A stretch of DNA of 64,000 nt from UBA3495 sp964629875 (GTDB lineage Bacteria > Chloroflexota > Dehalococcoidia > Lucifugimonadales > UBA3495): assembly GCA_964629875.1 (NCBI GenBank), contig CAZVRK010000010.1, positions 1 to 64,000 of the forward strand. Direction: 5' to 3'. Below are positions 35,748-44,385 of the stretch, piece after piece. Below the pieces are notes generated by a model that was given only the letters and a program-made list of their open reading frames with translations, had not been told where the DNA came from and did no database searches. The position numbers and the translations under genes were made by a program. Each line of letters opens with the position of its first letter. Position 1 is the stretch's first letter.

Positions 35748-36257
35748 ATGGCTAGAATAGTACTAAATTTGGAAGATTCGAATGATTTGTCATTGTTAGG
35801 TGCTAGTGGTTGGAGACGTGCGATGGGTTTAGTTCCAGGGCAACCTAATCAGGGTCTAGTAGCTGAATTAGCGGATAGTCCGGCAAGGTCAGTGGATTAT
35901 GACGATTCAAGTTGGGATAAAGATGTGGATATTCAGGAACGGTTATCCCAAGGATTTACGTTTGCTTGGTACCGTATATCTCTTACGATACCTTCCGAAG
36001 CTAATGGTCAAGATTTGTCTGGCCGGAGGGTATGGTTTGAAACTAACGTAGATAATTACGGGGAAATCTATGTGGACGGCGAAATAGACCGTAACTTAGG
36101 TATTGTTACGGGAAATAATGTGGGCAAGCGAATTTTGATTGAAGACCCAGCCTCACCTGGTTCAACCCATGTGATAGCTGTACTCGTTGCGAATGCGCCT
36201 CTAGGAGTCCCTGTAGGTACTATATTTATGAGATACGCCCTTTTGGCTTTCGAATAA
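35748..36257 (+). CDS. Putative beta-sandwich (galactose-binding-like) protein
   Basis: A 169-residue protein without signal peptide. DDSSWDKDVDI, FTFAWYRISLTIPSEANGQD, RRVWFETNVDNYGEIYVDGE and HVIAVLVANAP resemble the sugar-binding jelly-roll domain that accompanies glycosyl hydrolases (N-terminal beta-galactosidase-like). No catalytic domain is attached. AAGGAGAAC supports ATG 35748. Its role in this catabolic cluster is unknown; the fold call is from pattern only. Confidence 0.6.
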   Translation: MARIVLNLEDSNDLSLLGASGWRRAMGLVPGQPNQGLVAELADSPARSVDYDDSSWDKDVDIQERLSQGFTFAWYRISLTIPSEANGQDLSGRRVWFETNVDNYGEIYVDGEIDRNLGIVTGNNVGKRILIEDPASPGSTHVIAVLVANAPLGVPVGTIFMRYALLAFE

Positions 36258-36353
36258 ACTTTTATAATCTACGTTGCGATATGATCCCAAAGTGGGGTTT
36301 ATTTGTTAACCCTAATTTAGCTTGTTCAAATTTGTGCCGGAGAGTTCTAAGTA

Positions 36354-37607
36354 TTGAAAGGTAAATTGCCTTCCAACATGCCATTGATAGAGGTCTTGGC
36401 TGATCGTGCCTTTAGAGCGATCTGGTATGTTGGAGGCGTCCATGAGATATGCCGTCGCATGGAGCTATTTGTACTAACGTGGCTGATATTTGATATCACC
36501 GGCAGCCCATTCAGCGTTGGTCTAGTACTAGCGTTTAACAACCTCCCACGGCCAATCTTTTCCTTGTTTGCAGGTTTAGTTGCTGATCGATTTAGCCGAC
36601 GCAAAATCATAGCAGTAGCCCAGATTGTTAATACTATTGTAGCCGTGGGTTTATTGGGACTAATACTTAAAGACATGATCCTTCCGTGGCATGCGTACGT
36701 GGCAGTATGTATGCAGGGGCTTACTAAGGCATTGGATGATCCTGCCCGAAGAACCTCTATTCTAGATATTGTTGGCGAGGGGAGAATTGTTAATGCTCTT
36801 TCTGTGGATCAAATAAGCAATACCCTCGGTAAAATGATCGGCCCGCTCCTGGGTGGGGCTCTTGTAGCATTCCCTTACACTGGATATGTAGGAGCTTATG
36901 TCACGGTATTATTAGCGCATATTATTACCCTTGTATTGATAACAAGACTGCAAATACCGCATCTACAGCGACTTACATCCCAAATGGAGCCTGTCTGGAG
37001 AAGCTTAAGCGAGAGCGTGAAATACGCTTTTCGCAATCAATCCTTACTGGCTATGCTTTACATAACTATAATAATGAACGCTTTAGCGTTTCCTGTGCAG
37101 CAATATATCACGGTGATTGGTAAGGAGAACTTGGGCGCAGGAGCATTTATGGTTGGTGTTCTAACTACAGCCGAAGGTTGGGGACAATTGACTGGAGCGG
37201 CTCTGATGGCTGCCAGCCGCAACGTGAAAATGCACGGGCGAATATTTGCAATAGGATCGGCTGCTGTTCTGATAATGGTAATGGTTTTTGTTTGGTCGCC
37301 GTGGTACTCGTTAGCATTTTTATTGTTAGTTTTGGGAGGAGTGGGTCAGGCAGGTTTTGGAACTATGCAAAGTAGTATAACCATGTTATCGGCGCCAAGA
37401 GAAATGCGAGGAAGAATGGTAGGGTTAATGAGTTTTTGCATAGGTGTTGGAACCCCAGTTGGTGCTATTTGGATAGGTTACGTAGCATTACAATCTAGTA
37501 CCCAATTATCATTGTCTGCCAACGCTTTCGCAGGATTGTTATTGATTCTACCTGCAGTAATATTCACTCCACTGGTCAAGAAACCCACTCAGCAACTCCC
37601 AGCTTAA
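36354..37607 (+). CDS. MFS transporter, DHA3 / EntS-like exporter
   Basis: A 417-residue transporter with about 12 transmembrane segments. SLFAGLVADRFSRRKIIAV is the MFS motif A, and QGLTKALDDPARRTSILDIV with NALSVDQISNTLGKMIGPLLGG is typical of the DHA3 efflux group. TTG 36354 has CCGGAGAG 8-9 nt upstream. It ends the catabolic cluster and may export a product or toxic intermediate. Confidence 0.82.
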   Translation: MKGKLPSNMPLIEVLADRAFRAIWYVGGVHEICRRMELFVLTWLIFDITGSPFSVGLVLAFNNLPRPIFSLFAGLVADRFSRRKIIAVAQIVNTIVAVGLLGLILKDMILPWHAYVAVCMQGLTKALDDPARRTSILDIVGEGRIVNALSVDQISNTLGKMIGPLLGGALVAFPYTGYVGAYVTVLLAHIITLVLITRLQIPHLQRLTSQMEPVWRSLSESVKYAFRNQSLLAMLYITIIMNALAFPVQQYITVIGKENLGAGAFMVGVLTTAEGWGQLTGAALMAASRNVKMHGRIFAIGSAAVLIMVMVFVWSPWYSLAFLLLVLGGVGQAGFGTMQSSITMLSAPREMRGRMVGLMSFCIGVGTPVGAIWIGYVALQSSTQLSLSANAFAGLLLILPAVIFTPLVKKPTQQLPA

Positions 37608-37659
37608 GCTCCGATTGTATATCGGTTCAATTCATGCGTGATCAGGGCATATCTATCGG

Positions 37660-37668
37660 TGTTATACT
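37660..37668 (+). promoter_or_regulatory. Extended -10 promoter for the AroQ-like gene
   Basis: TGTTATACT (TGn plus TATACT) lies 56 bp before ATG 37724. No good -35 is seen. Confidence 0.5.
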
Positions 37669-37723
37669 CATGTGCATGTTAGTTCGTTTGTCGGTTTGAA
37701 AAATTATTATTATGGAGAAGTAG

Positions 37724-38158
37724 ATGCCTAAAGTATTGGTTATTCAAGGTGCTGGAATGAATATGAGAGGCAAAGTGCAGGTTGAAGTGTTCGGCACGAG
37801 TACCCTAGATGACATTAATAAAGAGATAAATGGCTATGGACAGGAATTGGGCATTGATATTGAAATTTTCCACTCCAACATAGAAGGAGAGGTAGTTAAT
37901 TGTTTGTACTCTGCCCATGATGCTGGAGATGTAGACGCTTGTCTAATCAATCCAGCTGGCTGGACGACCAGTAGTGGAGTATTACGGGCAGCAATAGCCC
38001 AGGTGAGGTTTCCCGTAATAGAGGTCCACGCTTCGAATCCCACTTCCAGAGGGACGGTTTCGACAATACAGCCTGTGAGTAAAGGCTCTGTATACGGATT
38101 TGGATATTATGGATATTATCTGGCTTTGGAAGGTCTTAAACATCAGCTTTCAGCATAA
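37724..38158 (+). CDS. AroQ-like (type II dehydroquinase fold) protein with altered active site
   Basis: A 144-residue protein whose overall pattern matches type II 3-dehydroquinate dehydratase: TLDDINKEINGYGQELGIDI, FHSNIEGEVVNCLYSAHD, INPAG, FPVIEVHASNP and the C-terminal GFGYYGYYLALEGL. Key residues differ. The catalytic Tyr of the VYG motif is Phe (EVFGTST), the NGPNLN loop reads QGAGMN, and the R-E-x-F-R substrate segment reads RGTVST. True AroQ activity is therefore doubtful. GGAGAAG supports ATG 37724, and a strong terminator follows. Confidence 0.8.
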   Translation: MPKVLVIQGAGMNMRGKVQVEVFGTSTLDDINKEINGYGQELGIDIEIFHSNIEGEVVNCLYSAHDAGDVDACLINPAGWTTSSGVLRAAIAQVRFPVIEVHASNPTSRGTVSTIQPVSKGSVYGFGYYGYYLALEGLKHQLSA

Positions 38159-38166
38159 ATATTCTT

Positions 38167-38204
38167 TTTCCTAACGCCCTGATTAAACTCAGGGCGTTAG
38201 GAAA
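38167..38204. terminator. Bidirectional terminator
   Basis: A perfect 16-bp stem (38167-38182 with 38189-38204) with a 6-nt loop between the convergent AroQ-like gene and the small minus-strand gene. The minus-strand side reads into AAAGAAT; the plus side lacks a T-run but the stem is very stable. Confidence 0.75.
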
Positions 38205-38223
38205 TGATTGCCGATGATATGTC

Positions 38224-38415
38224 TTACCCGCAGCGCAAACAGCGTACCTCTGTAAATATCTCATCATGAATTGTTGGACTGGTAATAACATAGTCCATGA
38301 TTATTCTCAGAACTTTAGCCTCGTCTCTGATCTCGTGTTTTTCCATGATGGATTGAGCAAATCGTATATGATCGACATTTAGTCGGACTTCAATTTTTTC
38401 TTTTGGTCCTGCCAT
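38224..38415 (-). CDS. Small ribbon-helix-helix-like protein
   Basis: A 63-residue protein: basic start, one strand (KIEVRLN), then two helices (DHIRFAQSIMEKHEIRDEAK, VLRIIMDYVI), which is the layout of a ribbon-helix-helix DNA-binding unit. It ends with CLRCG. AAGGAG lies 9 nt before the ATG. An inverted repeat overlapping its promoter at 38435-38453 suggests it represses itself. No toxin partner is adjacent. The fold call is from pattern, not from a search. Confidence 0.6.
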   Translation of the reverse strand: MAGPKEKIEVRLNVDHIRFAQSIMEKHEIRDEAKVLRIIMDYVITSPTIHDEIFTEVRCLRCG

Positions 38416-38434
38416 TTTGGGACTCCTTAGTAAG

Positions 38435-38460
38435 TTATAAGTTTGACTTATAATATAACA
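38435..38460 (-). promoter_or_regulatory. Promoter and operator-like inverted repeat of the RHH-like gene
   Basis: On the minus strand TGTTATATT (38452-38460) is an extended -10. TTATAAG and CTTATAA (38435-38441 and 38447-38453, 5-bp spacer) form an inverted repeat that overlaps its downstream edge. This is a typical place for a repressor site. Confidence 0.45.
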
Positions 38461-38500
38461 TTAATGATTGATGAATTAGTGTGTTTGAAAGAGTAAACAG

Positions 38501-38551
38501 AAGGGGTAACAAAAGACCGCTATCTTTGATAGCGGTCTTTTGTTACCCCTT
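38501..38551 (-). terminator. Long perfect hairpin terminator after tRNA-Glu
   Basis: Bases 38501-38524 and 38528-38551 are exact reverse complements around a 3-nt loop, a 24-bp stem. The A-tract/T-tract inside the stem (AAAAGACCGC, GCGGTCTTTT) makes it able to end transcription from both sides. It lies 9 bp from the 3' end of the tRNA gene. Confidence 0.8.
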
Positions 38552-38559
38552 TAAGTTGT

Positions 38560-38637
38560 TGGTACCCCGGAGGGGCTTCGATCCCCTGATCTCCACCTTG
38601 AAAGGGTGGCGTCCTAACCGGGCTAGACGACCGGGGC
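38560..38637 (-). tRNA. tRNA-Glu (anticodon TTC), CCA encoded
   Basis: Minus-strand cloverleaf: acceptor GCCCCGG pairs with CCGGGGT, the anticodon arm is CCACC-CTTTCAA-GGTGG with anticodon TTC, and the T arm is AGGGG-ATCGAAG-CCCCT. The sequence ends ACCA, so the CCA tail is genomic. Position 1-72 is a G-T pair as read. It lies between argC upstream and the long hairpin. Confidence 0.95.
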
Positions 38638-38659
38638 ACGTCTATGCATTGTACAATAA

Positions 38660-39679
38660 CTATGGGTAGACCGCTAGGGCTTTTAGCGCAAGGTCCTCGG
38701 GCCATCCGAACATAATGTTCATATTCTGCACTGCCATCCCTGCGGCCCCTTTTACCAAGTTGTCGATACAGCTTATAACGATGAGTCGGTTAGTTCTGCT
38801 GTCTATAGTTGGATAAATCAGGCAAGTGTTATTACCTAGGGTTTGTTTGGTTTGAGGTGGGGCATCTGTAATTTGTACAAATGGGCTGTCCTGATAAAAT
38901 TCCTTATATATATCGCGTATTTCTTCGGTGCTTCTGCTGTTGCTCGGATTTATTGGAGCGTAGCAAGAACTCAATATTCCCCTAGTCATTGGGATTAGAT
39001 GTGTTAGGAAAGTTATGTTCAGCCGCATCTCCGTCAAGGCACCAAGTTCTTGTGTTATCTCAGGCAAGTGCCTGTGGCCACCTAGTGAATAAGCCATCAC
39101 ATTTTCATTTACTTCAGAGTAATGAGTTGTCAACGCCAAGCTTCTTCCAGCCCCAGAAACACCTGATTTGCTATCGATTATGATGTCGGGAGTGATTAAA
39201 TTGTGTCTTACGGCGGGCGACAAGCCCAATATTGCGCTTGTAGGGTAGCATCCTGGATTAGCTGTTAATACGCAGTTGCTTATCTCTGGGCGATGAATTT
39301 CCGTTAAGCCATATACAGCGTCTTCTAGAAATGAAGGGTCTGGATGAGCTACTCCATACCACTCAGTGTACTCTGCCTCGTTTTTTAATCGGAAATCAGC
39401 GCTTATGTCTATAGTTTTTATACCTTGTTTAACTAGAGGTATAACAGCTTCTGCGCTGGCTTTGTGAGGCAGTGCAGAGAACACCACGTCTACGCTACCC
39501 TGTAGCTCGGGAGTTACTGTTAGGTCCAGACCTGATAGATGGGGGAATATTGACCCTAGTTTTTCGCCCGCGGAACTTCTACCTGTAACGGTAGTGATGG
39601 ATATCTCCGGGTGCTGATACAAGATGCGGGCAAGCTCGCATCCGGCATATCCGGTCACGTTTATAATTCCAGCATTCAA
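38660..39679 (-). CDS. argC: N-acetyl-gamma-glutamyl-phosphate reductase
   Basis: NADPH-dependent step of arginine synthesis. INVTGYAGCELARIL is the nucleotide-binding start, and the catalytic Cys lies in TANPGCYPTSAILG. SGVSGAGRSLALTTHY and GGHRHLPEITQEL are family segments. Length is 339 residues. Its ATG overlaps the nth stop by 4 bp (ATGA), so the two are coupled. No other arg gene is in the window. Confidence 0.95.
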   Translation of the reverse strand: MNAGIINVTGYAGCELARILYQHPEISITTVTGRSSAGEKLGSIFPHLSGLDLTVTPELQGSVDVVFSALPHKASAEAVIPLVKQGIKTIDISADFRLKNEAEYTEWYGVAHPDPSFLEDAVYGLTEIHRPEISNCVLTANPGCYPTSAILGLSPAVRHNLITPDIIIDSKSGVSGAGRSLALTTHYSEVNENVMAYSLGGHRHLPEITQELGALTEMRLNITFLTHLIPMTRGILSSCYAPINPSNSRSTEEIRDIYKEFYQDSPFVQITDAPPQTKQTLGNNTCLIYPTIDSRTNRLIVISCIDNLVKGAAGMAVQNMNIMFGWPEDLALKALAVYP

Positions 39680-40455
39680 TTGGGAACTTCCTCCGTCGGA
39701 TATGTATGTGGTACGACGATTGGTTTCTGTTTAGGCGTAGTTTTTCGCTTACGAGTCTTGGGGTTTTTCATAGATTTTATTGATGGGCATTGTGCTGATA
39801 AAGCACAGATCTCACACAATGGATTTTGAGCTTTACACACTTGACGGCCATGAGTAATTAACGTGAAATGGAATGGGTAGACATCGTCGGGATCCACTAT
39901 GGCTTCTAGTATATCATGGGCTTTGTCCGCGCTGACTTCACGCTTTATGAAACCAAGCCGTTGGCTGACTCTGTAAATGTGTGTATCAATGGCCATAGCC
40001 GGCATACCTAAGGAGAAACTCAAGACTATACCTGCAGATTTGGGCCCTATGCCAGGTAGCTGTTTCAACCATGATTTAGCATGCTCTAGTGGCATTTCTC
40101 TTAAGAAACTTAAATCTAGGGAGTTCTGATTTAAGTCGAGGATCATTGTTAGTACGGATTTTATCCTAGGCGCTTTGATTTTTGCTAATCCCCCTCGGCT
40201 AATAGCAGTTTCTATTTCAGTTACTGGGGCGTTAGCAACATTCTCCAATGTTTTGAAAGTCTTCATTAGGTTGGTAAATGCGCGCTCGGAATTTGTGTCT
40301 GAGGTATGCTGCGACAATATGGTAAAGACTAATTCATGACAGGGTTCCAGGCGTCGAGGTTCTGGGGGAATTGGTCCATACTCGTCTGATAGCGTAGATA
40401 TTGCCGTTGATATACGTTCTCTATTCTTATTGGGACTGCGCTGTTTTTGCTGCAT
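39676..40455 (-). CDS. nth: Endonuclease III-like base-excision glycosylase
   Basis: HhH-GPD DNA glycosylase/AP lyase. It has the helix-hairpin-helix LPGIGPKSAGIVLSF with the lysine, the catalytic Asp in AIDTHIYRVSQRLG, and the [4Fe-4S] cysteines as C-x6-C-x2-C-x5-C (CKAQNPLCEICALSAQC). The C-terminal tail after the cluster is basic and about 40 residues longer than E. coli Nth. Length is 259. Confidence 0.93.
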   Translation of the reverse strand: MQQKQRSPNKNRERISTAISTLSDEYGPIPPEPRRLEPCHELVFTILSQHTSDTNSERAFTNLMKTFKTLENVANAPVTEIETAISRGGLAKIKAPRIKSVLTMILDLNQNSLDLSFLREMPLEHAKSWLKQLPGIGPKSAGIVLSFSLGMPAMAIDTHIYRVSQRLGFIKREVSADKAHDILEAIVDPDDVYPFHFTLITHGRQVCKAQNPLCEICALSAQCPSIKSMKNPKTRKRKTTPKQKPIVVPHTYPTEEVPN

Positions 40456-40601
40456 TATTGAACTCAGTTATTTAATAGAGCCGATTCTAGCATCCTCTCT
40501 TAGCCATCTCAACATTTATATTAACTTGATTTAATAGTGTTAGTTTGGAGTGTCTAAAAGTAGAAAGCATAGAGTTGTCATCATTTCTTTCAGGAGGTAA
40601 G

Positions 40602-41492
40602 TTACGTGCCATCATCTCTTCTATTAGCTTTTAGGAATTGTTCAAGCTCGTCTACTATCTCTGACGGGCTAGTTAATTCCAAACTGGTTGAAGATTCGTC
40701 GTATTTGATTTCGAGTTTGTTTATATATTCTTGTAGCTGATTGTCCTTATCAATGGCTTTAGTGACTTCGCGATCGAACGTCTCGGCTGCGGAACGTAAT
40801 TCTTCTAGATCTAAGGGCAGGTTTAGCAGTCTAACCAGATTTTCGGCTAATGTGAAGCTGGTACGGTAATTAGGAGCAGCCTGAAGGTAATGTGACGTGT
40901 GGGCCCATAGTGATGCGTAACCTATTCCTTGTTCGGTGCATGCTTCCATAACAGCAGTACTTATACCAGTCGGTCCTTGGTATGTTGAAGTCCGTACATC
41001 GGAATTCTCTAGAGTACCCTGTAGCGTTGCGTCAGTAGATGAACCGGTCATACGTATTCTTCTAGTATGTGGAACTGAATCTAGCAGAGCTCCTAGATGA
41101 ATTATGTTGCTTATCTTATATTCTTTAGCTAGATCCGCTATCAATTTGGAAAATGTTTTCCAACGCAGGTTGGGTTCTACGCCTGTCAATAACATTATCC
41201 CATTGGTGGAATCCCTTGGATCGTTCCAATAATAAAATTCGTTGGATGGCCAATGTATTCTTCGTGTCCCATCTGATGAACGACTGCTGCGAGGTCGTTC
41301 TTGAGAAAATATGTAGAATTCTTCGGGTTCGATATACGCAAATCTCTTTGCATGTAAATGTCTTATCAAGTACTTGAGGGTAGTGGTTGCGCCTTCCGCT
41401 GCATCGGGCCAACCTGCATAGGCGATTACAAGACTTCGAAAAGCCCCCTGAGGTACTTCGTCGATTATTAGATGTTCAGAATTGTTTAACAT
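40602..41492 (-). CDS. PAC2-family protein (proteasome assembly chaperone-like)
   Basis: A 296-residue protein with the PAC2 layout: LVIAYAGWPDAAEGATTTLKYLI at the N terminus, ISNIIHLGALLDSVPHTRR in the middle and GIGYASLWAHTSHYLQAAPN later. The C-terminal 70 residues are helical and acidic. In Actinobacteria and Chloroflexota such genes are common, and a function in proteasome assembly is only inferred from eukaryotic homologues. No proteasome gene lies nearby. Confidence 0.85.
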   Translation of the reverse strand: MLNNSEHLIIDEVPQGAFRSLVIAYAGWPDAAEGATTTLKYLIRHLHAKRFAYIEPEEFYIFSQERPRSSRSSDGTRRIHWPSNEFYYWNDPRDSTNGIMLLTGVEPNLRWKTFSKLIADLAKEYKISNIIHLGALLDSVPHTRRIRMTGSSTDATLQGTLENSDVRTSTYQGPTGISTAVMEACTEQGIGYASLWAHTSHYLQAAPNYRTSFTLAENLVRLLNLPLDLEELRSAAETFDREVTKAIDKDNQLQEYINKLEIKYDESSTSLELTSPSEIVDELEQFLKANRRDDGT

Positions 41493-41619
41493 CTTATATT
41501 CTGTCCAATGTTCATTGAAATCCCTGAATGACTATACTCGCAAAGTCTATCAGTTAGCCATATTCTCTACTATAGATTTTATTCAACATTCTGGTACGGA
41601 AAGTATTAGTTAATATTCT

Positions 41620-41991
41620 CTATATGGCTCTACCCATTTGGAAACCAGCATATGCAGCTAAAAGTCCAATCGTTACATTAGCGATTATATTTAACCCGGC
41701 TCTGCTGAGTGATCCGCTTTCCAGTAACTGCATAGACTCCAGGGCTAGAGTGGAAAATGTGGTATACCCCCCCAATATTCCGATCGCAATGAAGTGTCTT
41801 AAATGGTTCATATCTGTTGACTTTGTAAGGGACCAACCTATGAATGCTCCTAGTAAAAGTGAGCCTGTCACGTTTACTAGGAATGTGCCTGTGTATGTAT
41901 TACCGATAAGGGAGACTGATAACTTAGTAACACTGAACCGAAGTACTGTGCCTATTGCTCCTCCTACTGCTACTAAGATCCAAATCATCAT
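41620..41991 (-). CDS. crcB: Fluoride channel CrcB/Fluc
   Basis: A 123-residue protein with four transmembrane segments. GGAIGTVLRFSVTKL, FLVNVTGSLLLGAF and ILGGYTTFSTLALE are the Fluc signatures (Asn-Thr-Gly and the Phe-box). It exports fluoride as a dual-topology dimer. Two ATGs are adjacent at the start. I did not recognise a fluoride riboswitch upstream. Confidence 0.93.
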   Translation of the reverse strand: MMIWILVAVGGAIGTVLRFSVTKLSVSLIGNTYTGTFLVNVTGSLLLGAFIGWSLTKSTDMNHLRHFIAIGILGGYTTFSTLALESMQLLESGSLSRAGLNIIANVTIGLLAAYAGFQMGRAI

Positions 41992-42046
41992 CAGGTCTCT
42001 CTATTTTCTAGGTGCTTGATGATCTGTGTCTCACTAGATTTTCGCT

Positions 42047-43222
42047 TTAGGCCCATGTACCCCGTCTCTCCAAAACACTTTCATCTAGTTCAACTCCCCA
42101 CCCCGGTCTATCAAGTAGATGCAATTGACCGTTAACGATTTCTGGTCTGATGCTAAATAGTTCCTCCCACATTGGGTCTCTATCACCACTAGGAAATGTT
42201 TCGACTATCTCTCCAATCGGTAGGGCTGCCACTATGTGTCCATGAACTTGGGGGTCGTGGTGAGGGGCTAGTTTCACATTTTGTATTGAACACATTGAGG
42301 CTACCTTGAGACATTCGGATATCCCTGCAGATCGGGTGCTATCAAATTGCATTATCTGGATGCCTCCACGTAAGATTAGATCTCTCGCTAACCAACGGTT
42401 TGAGGCGCTTTCTCCAGAGGCTATTGGAATGTTGGTGGATGAAGCGACCCTTGATAATCCTTCGACACAGTCATACCAATGTACAGGTTCTTCAAGCCAT
42501 CGTATATCCAGGGGTTCCATTTTTTTAGCAGCCTTTATTGCTGTTTCTACGTCGTATCCCTCGTTAACATCCAGCATCAAATCGATTCCGCTGCCCAAGG
42601 ATTCCCGCACAGCTCGTATCCGTTCAAAGTCCTCCTCTACACTGACATGGCCGATTTTGAGTTTTATTGCGCTATATCCCATATCAATATATGATTCACA
42701 CTCTTTTACAAGGTCAGAAACCGTTTTACCTTCTTGATAATATCCTCCAGTTACATAGCAAGGCACTATGTTTTTAGTGCCTCCTAATAGCTGGTAAACC
42801 GGCATATTTGCCGATTTTCCTTTGATGTCCCATAGCGCTATATCTACTCCGGCTATAGCAGTCATTATCTGAGGTCGGCCCCAACCTGCTGTAGTCCAGC
42901 CAACGCTATGATTAAGCTTGAACATTTCGTTCCAAAGTTTTTCAATATTTCTAGGGTCCTGGCCCATTAATATAGGCTTAAGGACGTCAACTACTATTTT
43001 GGAAGCGCCATCAGGATGTATGTCTCCATTATTGTCACGCTTGTAAATCCCTGGGAACGGTGCTCCTGAGCTATGAGCTTCACCTATACCAGTAATACCT
43101 TGGTCGGTGTGTATCCTTACTATTAATTCGCTAAATCCGCCTGCTGGGCGTAGTGCGGTCCAAAATTGTTTTTCAGGGGATGGCCAAACCATAACTATCG
43201 CTTCAACGTCTGTGATCTCCAT
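42047..43222 (-). CDS. Enolase-superfamily (mandelate racemase/muconate lactonizing) enzyme
   Basis: A 391-residue Mg-dependent enzyme that abstracts the alpha proton of a carboxylate. The barrel carries KLK (187-189), metal ligands D218, E244 and E271 and a His-Asp dyad H321/D294, the mandelate racemase-type pattern. Acid-sugar dehydratase or racemase activity is likely; the substrate is unknown. It is downstream in a catabolic island with a flavoprotein oxidase, a hydroxyacid dehydrogenase and an amidase. SAR202 genomes are known for expanded enolase families, which fits the taxonomic guess. Confidence 0.9.
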   Translation of the reverse strand: MEITDVEAIVMVWPSPEKQFWTALRPAGGFSELIVRIHTDQGITGIGEAHSSGAPFPGIYKRDNNGDIHPDGASKIVVDVLKPILMGQDPRNIEKLWNEMFKLNHSVGWTTAGWGRPQIMTAIAGVDIALWDIKGKSANMPVYQLLGGTKNIVPCYVTGGYYQEGKTVSDLVKECESYIDMGYSAIKLKIGHVSVEEDFERIRAVRESLGSGIDLMLDVNEGYDVETAIKAAKKMEPLDIRWLEEPVHWYDCVEGLSRVASSTNIPIASGESASNRWLARDLILRGGIQIMQFDSTRSAGISECLKVASMCSIQNVKLAPHHDPQVHGHIVAALPIGEIVETFPSGDRDPMWEELFSIRPEIVNGQLHLLDRPGWGVELDESVLERRGTWA

Positions 43223-43298
43223 TAAATACTCCTACTTAAATAGGGTGATAATCCTCTTATCCTACCAGAGTATGACTACGTCAGATACTGAGATAGAT

Positions 43299-44280
43299 TT
43301 AACTAAACCTCCCCAACTTAAACAGATCAATGTTATGTTCTGTGTAACCGTTCTGGGCCAAGTCCGCTAGTATTTCACCGACTAAGCCACAGAATTTGAA
43401 GCCGTGTCCTGAAAATCCTGCTGCAATGCTCACTTGTGGGACATCCGGATGAGTGTCTATGATGAAATGGCCATCCGGAGTATTGGTAAACATGCAGGTT
43501 TCCATTTTCATAACGGGACCATGTGCCTTAGGAAAATATTTCTCCAGGCATTCTGAAAGTGCCTTCTGATCATCAGTGGTAATGTCGCGGCTTACTATAT
43601 CTGGGTCTACTATCTCGCCTAGATGATTGTATTTTCCCAGTTTAACTCCTGGCGTTTCAAAACTGGGAAATCCGTAGAACCGTCCAATATCTACTTCTAA
43701 TCCAAAGACTGGAAAATGGTCCGGATTAAAGATTTTAGGGTCTAATGTTTGGAACCATCCTACTACTTGTCTTTCTGTTTCTAATAATNNNNNNNNNNNN
43801 NNNNNNNNNNNNNNNNNNNNNNNNNNNNNNNNNNNNNNNNNNNNNNNNNNNNNNNNNNNNNNNNNNNNNNNNNNNNNNNNNNNNNNNNGGAAAGCGTTTG
43901 TTGACTTCGTGACCTTCTAATATTTCATAAGGAATGCTGTGGATATCACACGCGGTTTTAGAGCCTGTGAACATAGAACTATGTTCATACCCGGCTCTTA
44001 TGGATCCAGTGGTGATTAATAACTCTTGATTTGTGTCGGCTTGTAACTTATCCCACAATTCGTAGGATTTGCGCATCAAAGTTACATACGAGGGATCTTC
44101 ATGGTAGGACAATCTGATCATCCTGCTATTACCGTGGGATGATCCCATGTTGTTTGGAATGTCATGTTTGTCTAGGCCGAGTACTTTCCATCCTCTGGCT
44201 GCTAAATTGTAAAGCGCTGCACTTCCCATCCCTCCCACGCCGGCTACTATAGCGTCGTACTGTACAGTATTTTTGGACAT
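43299..44280 (-). CDS. Sarcosine oxidase / N-methyl amino acid oxidase-like flavoprotein, interrupted by scaffold gap
   Basis: The N-terminal part has YDAIVAGVGGMGSAALYNLA (FAD-binding GxGxxG) and DIPNNMGSSHGNSRMIR. After the 100-N gap the frame resumes as LLETERQVVGWFQTLDP and runs to the C-terminal TCMFTNTPDGHF and AAGFSGHGFKF. These match monomeric sarcosine oxidase, including the Cys that holds FAD covalently. The two parts are in different frames only because the gap length is arbitrary, so it is not a pseudogene. The enzyme oxidises secondary amines and releases peroxide. Confidence 0.88.
43789..43888. other. Assembly gap of 100 N
   Basis: Exactly 100 N, the conventional length for a gap of unknown size. 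It falls inside the sarcosine-oxidase-like gene and hides an unknown number of residues. Confidence 0.99.
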
Positions 44281-44385
44281 ATAAAGTTTTAATCCTACTT
44301 ATGAAAGTAATATCAGTCTGATATATGTAATTGTAGAATCAGAGAAGAGTTATAAAGCATGCTGTTAAGGTATGTATGTTATGTG

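Noticed and set aside
41992..42046. Fluoride riboswitch before crcB
   Set aside because: The interval is only about 55 bp and has no recognisable pseudoknot core.
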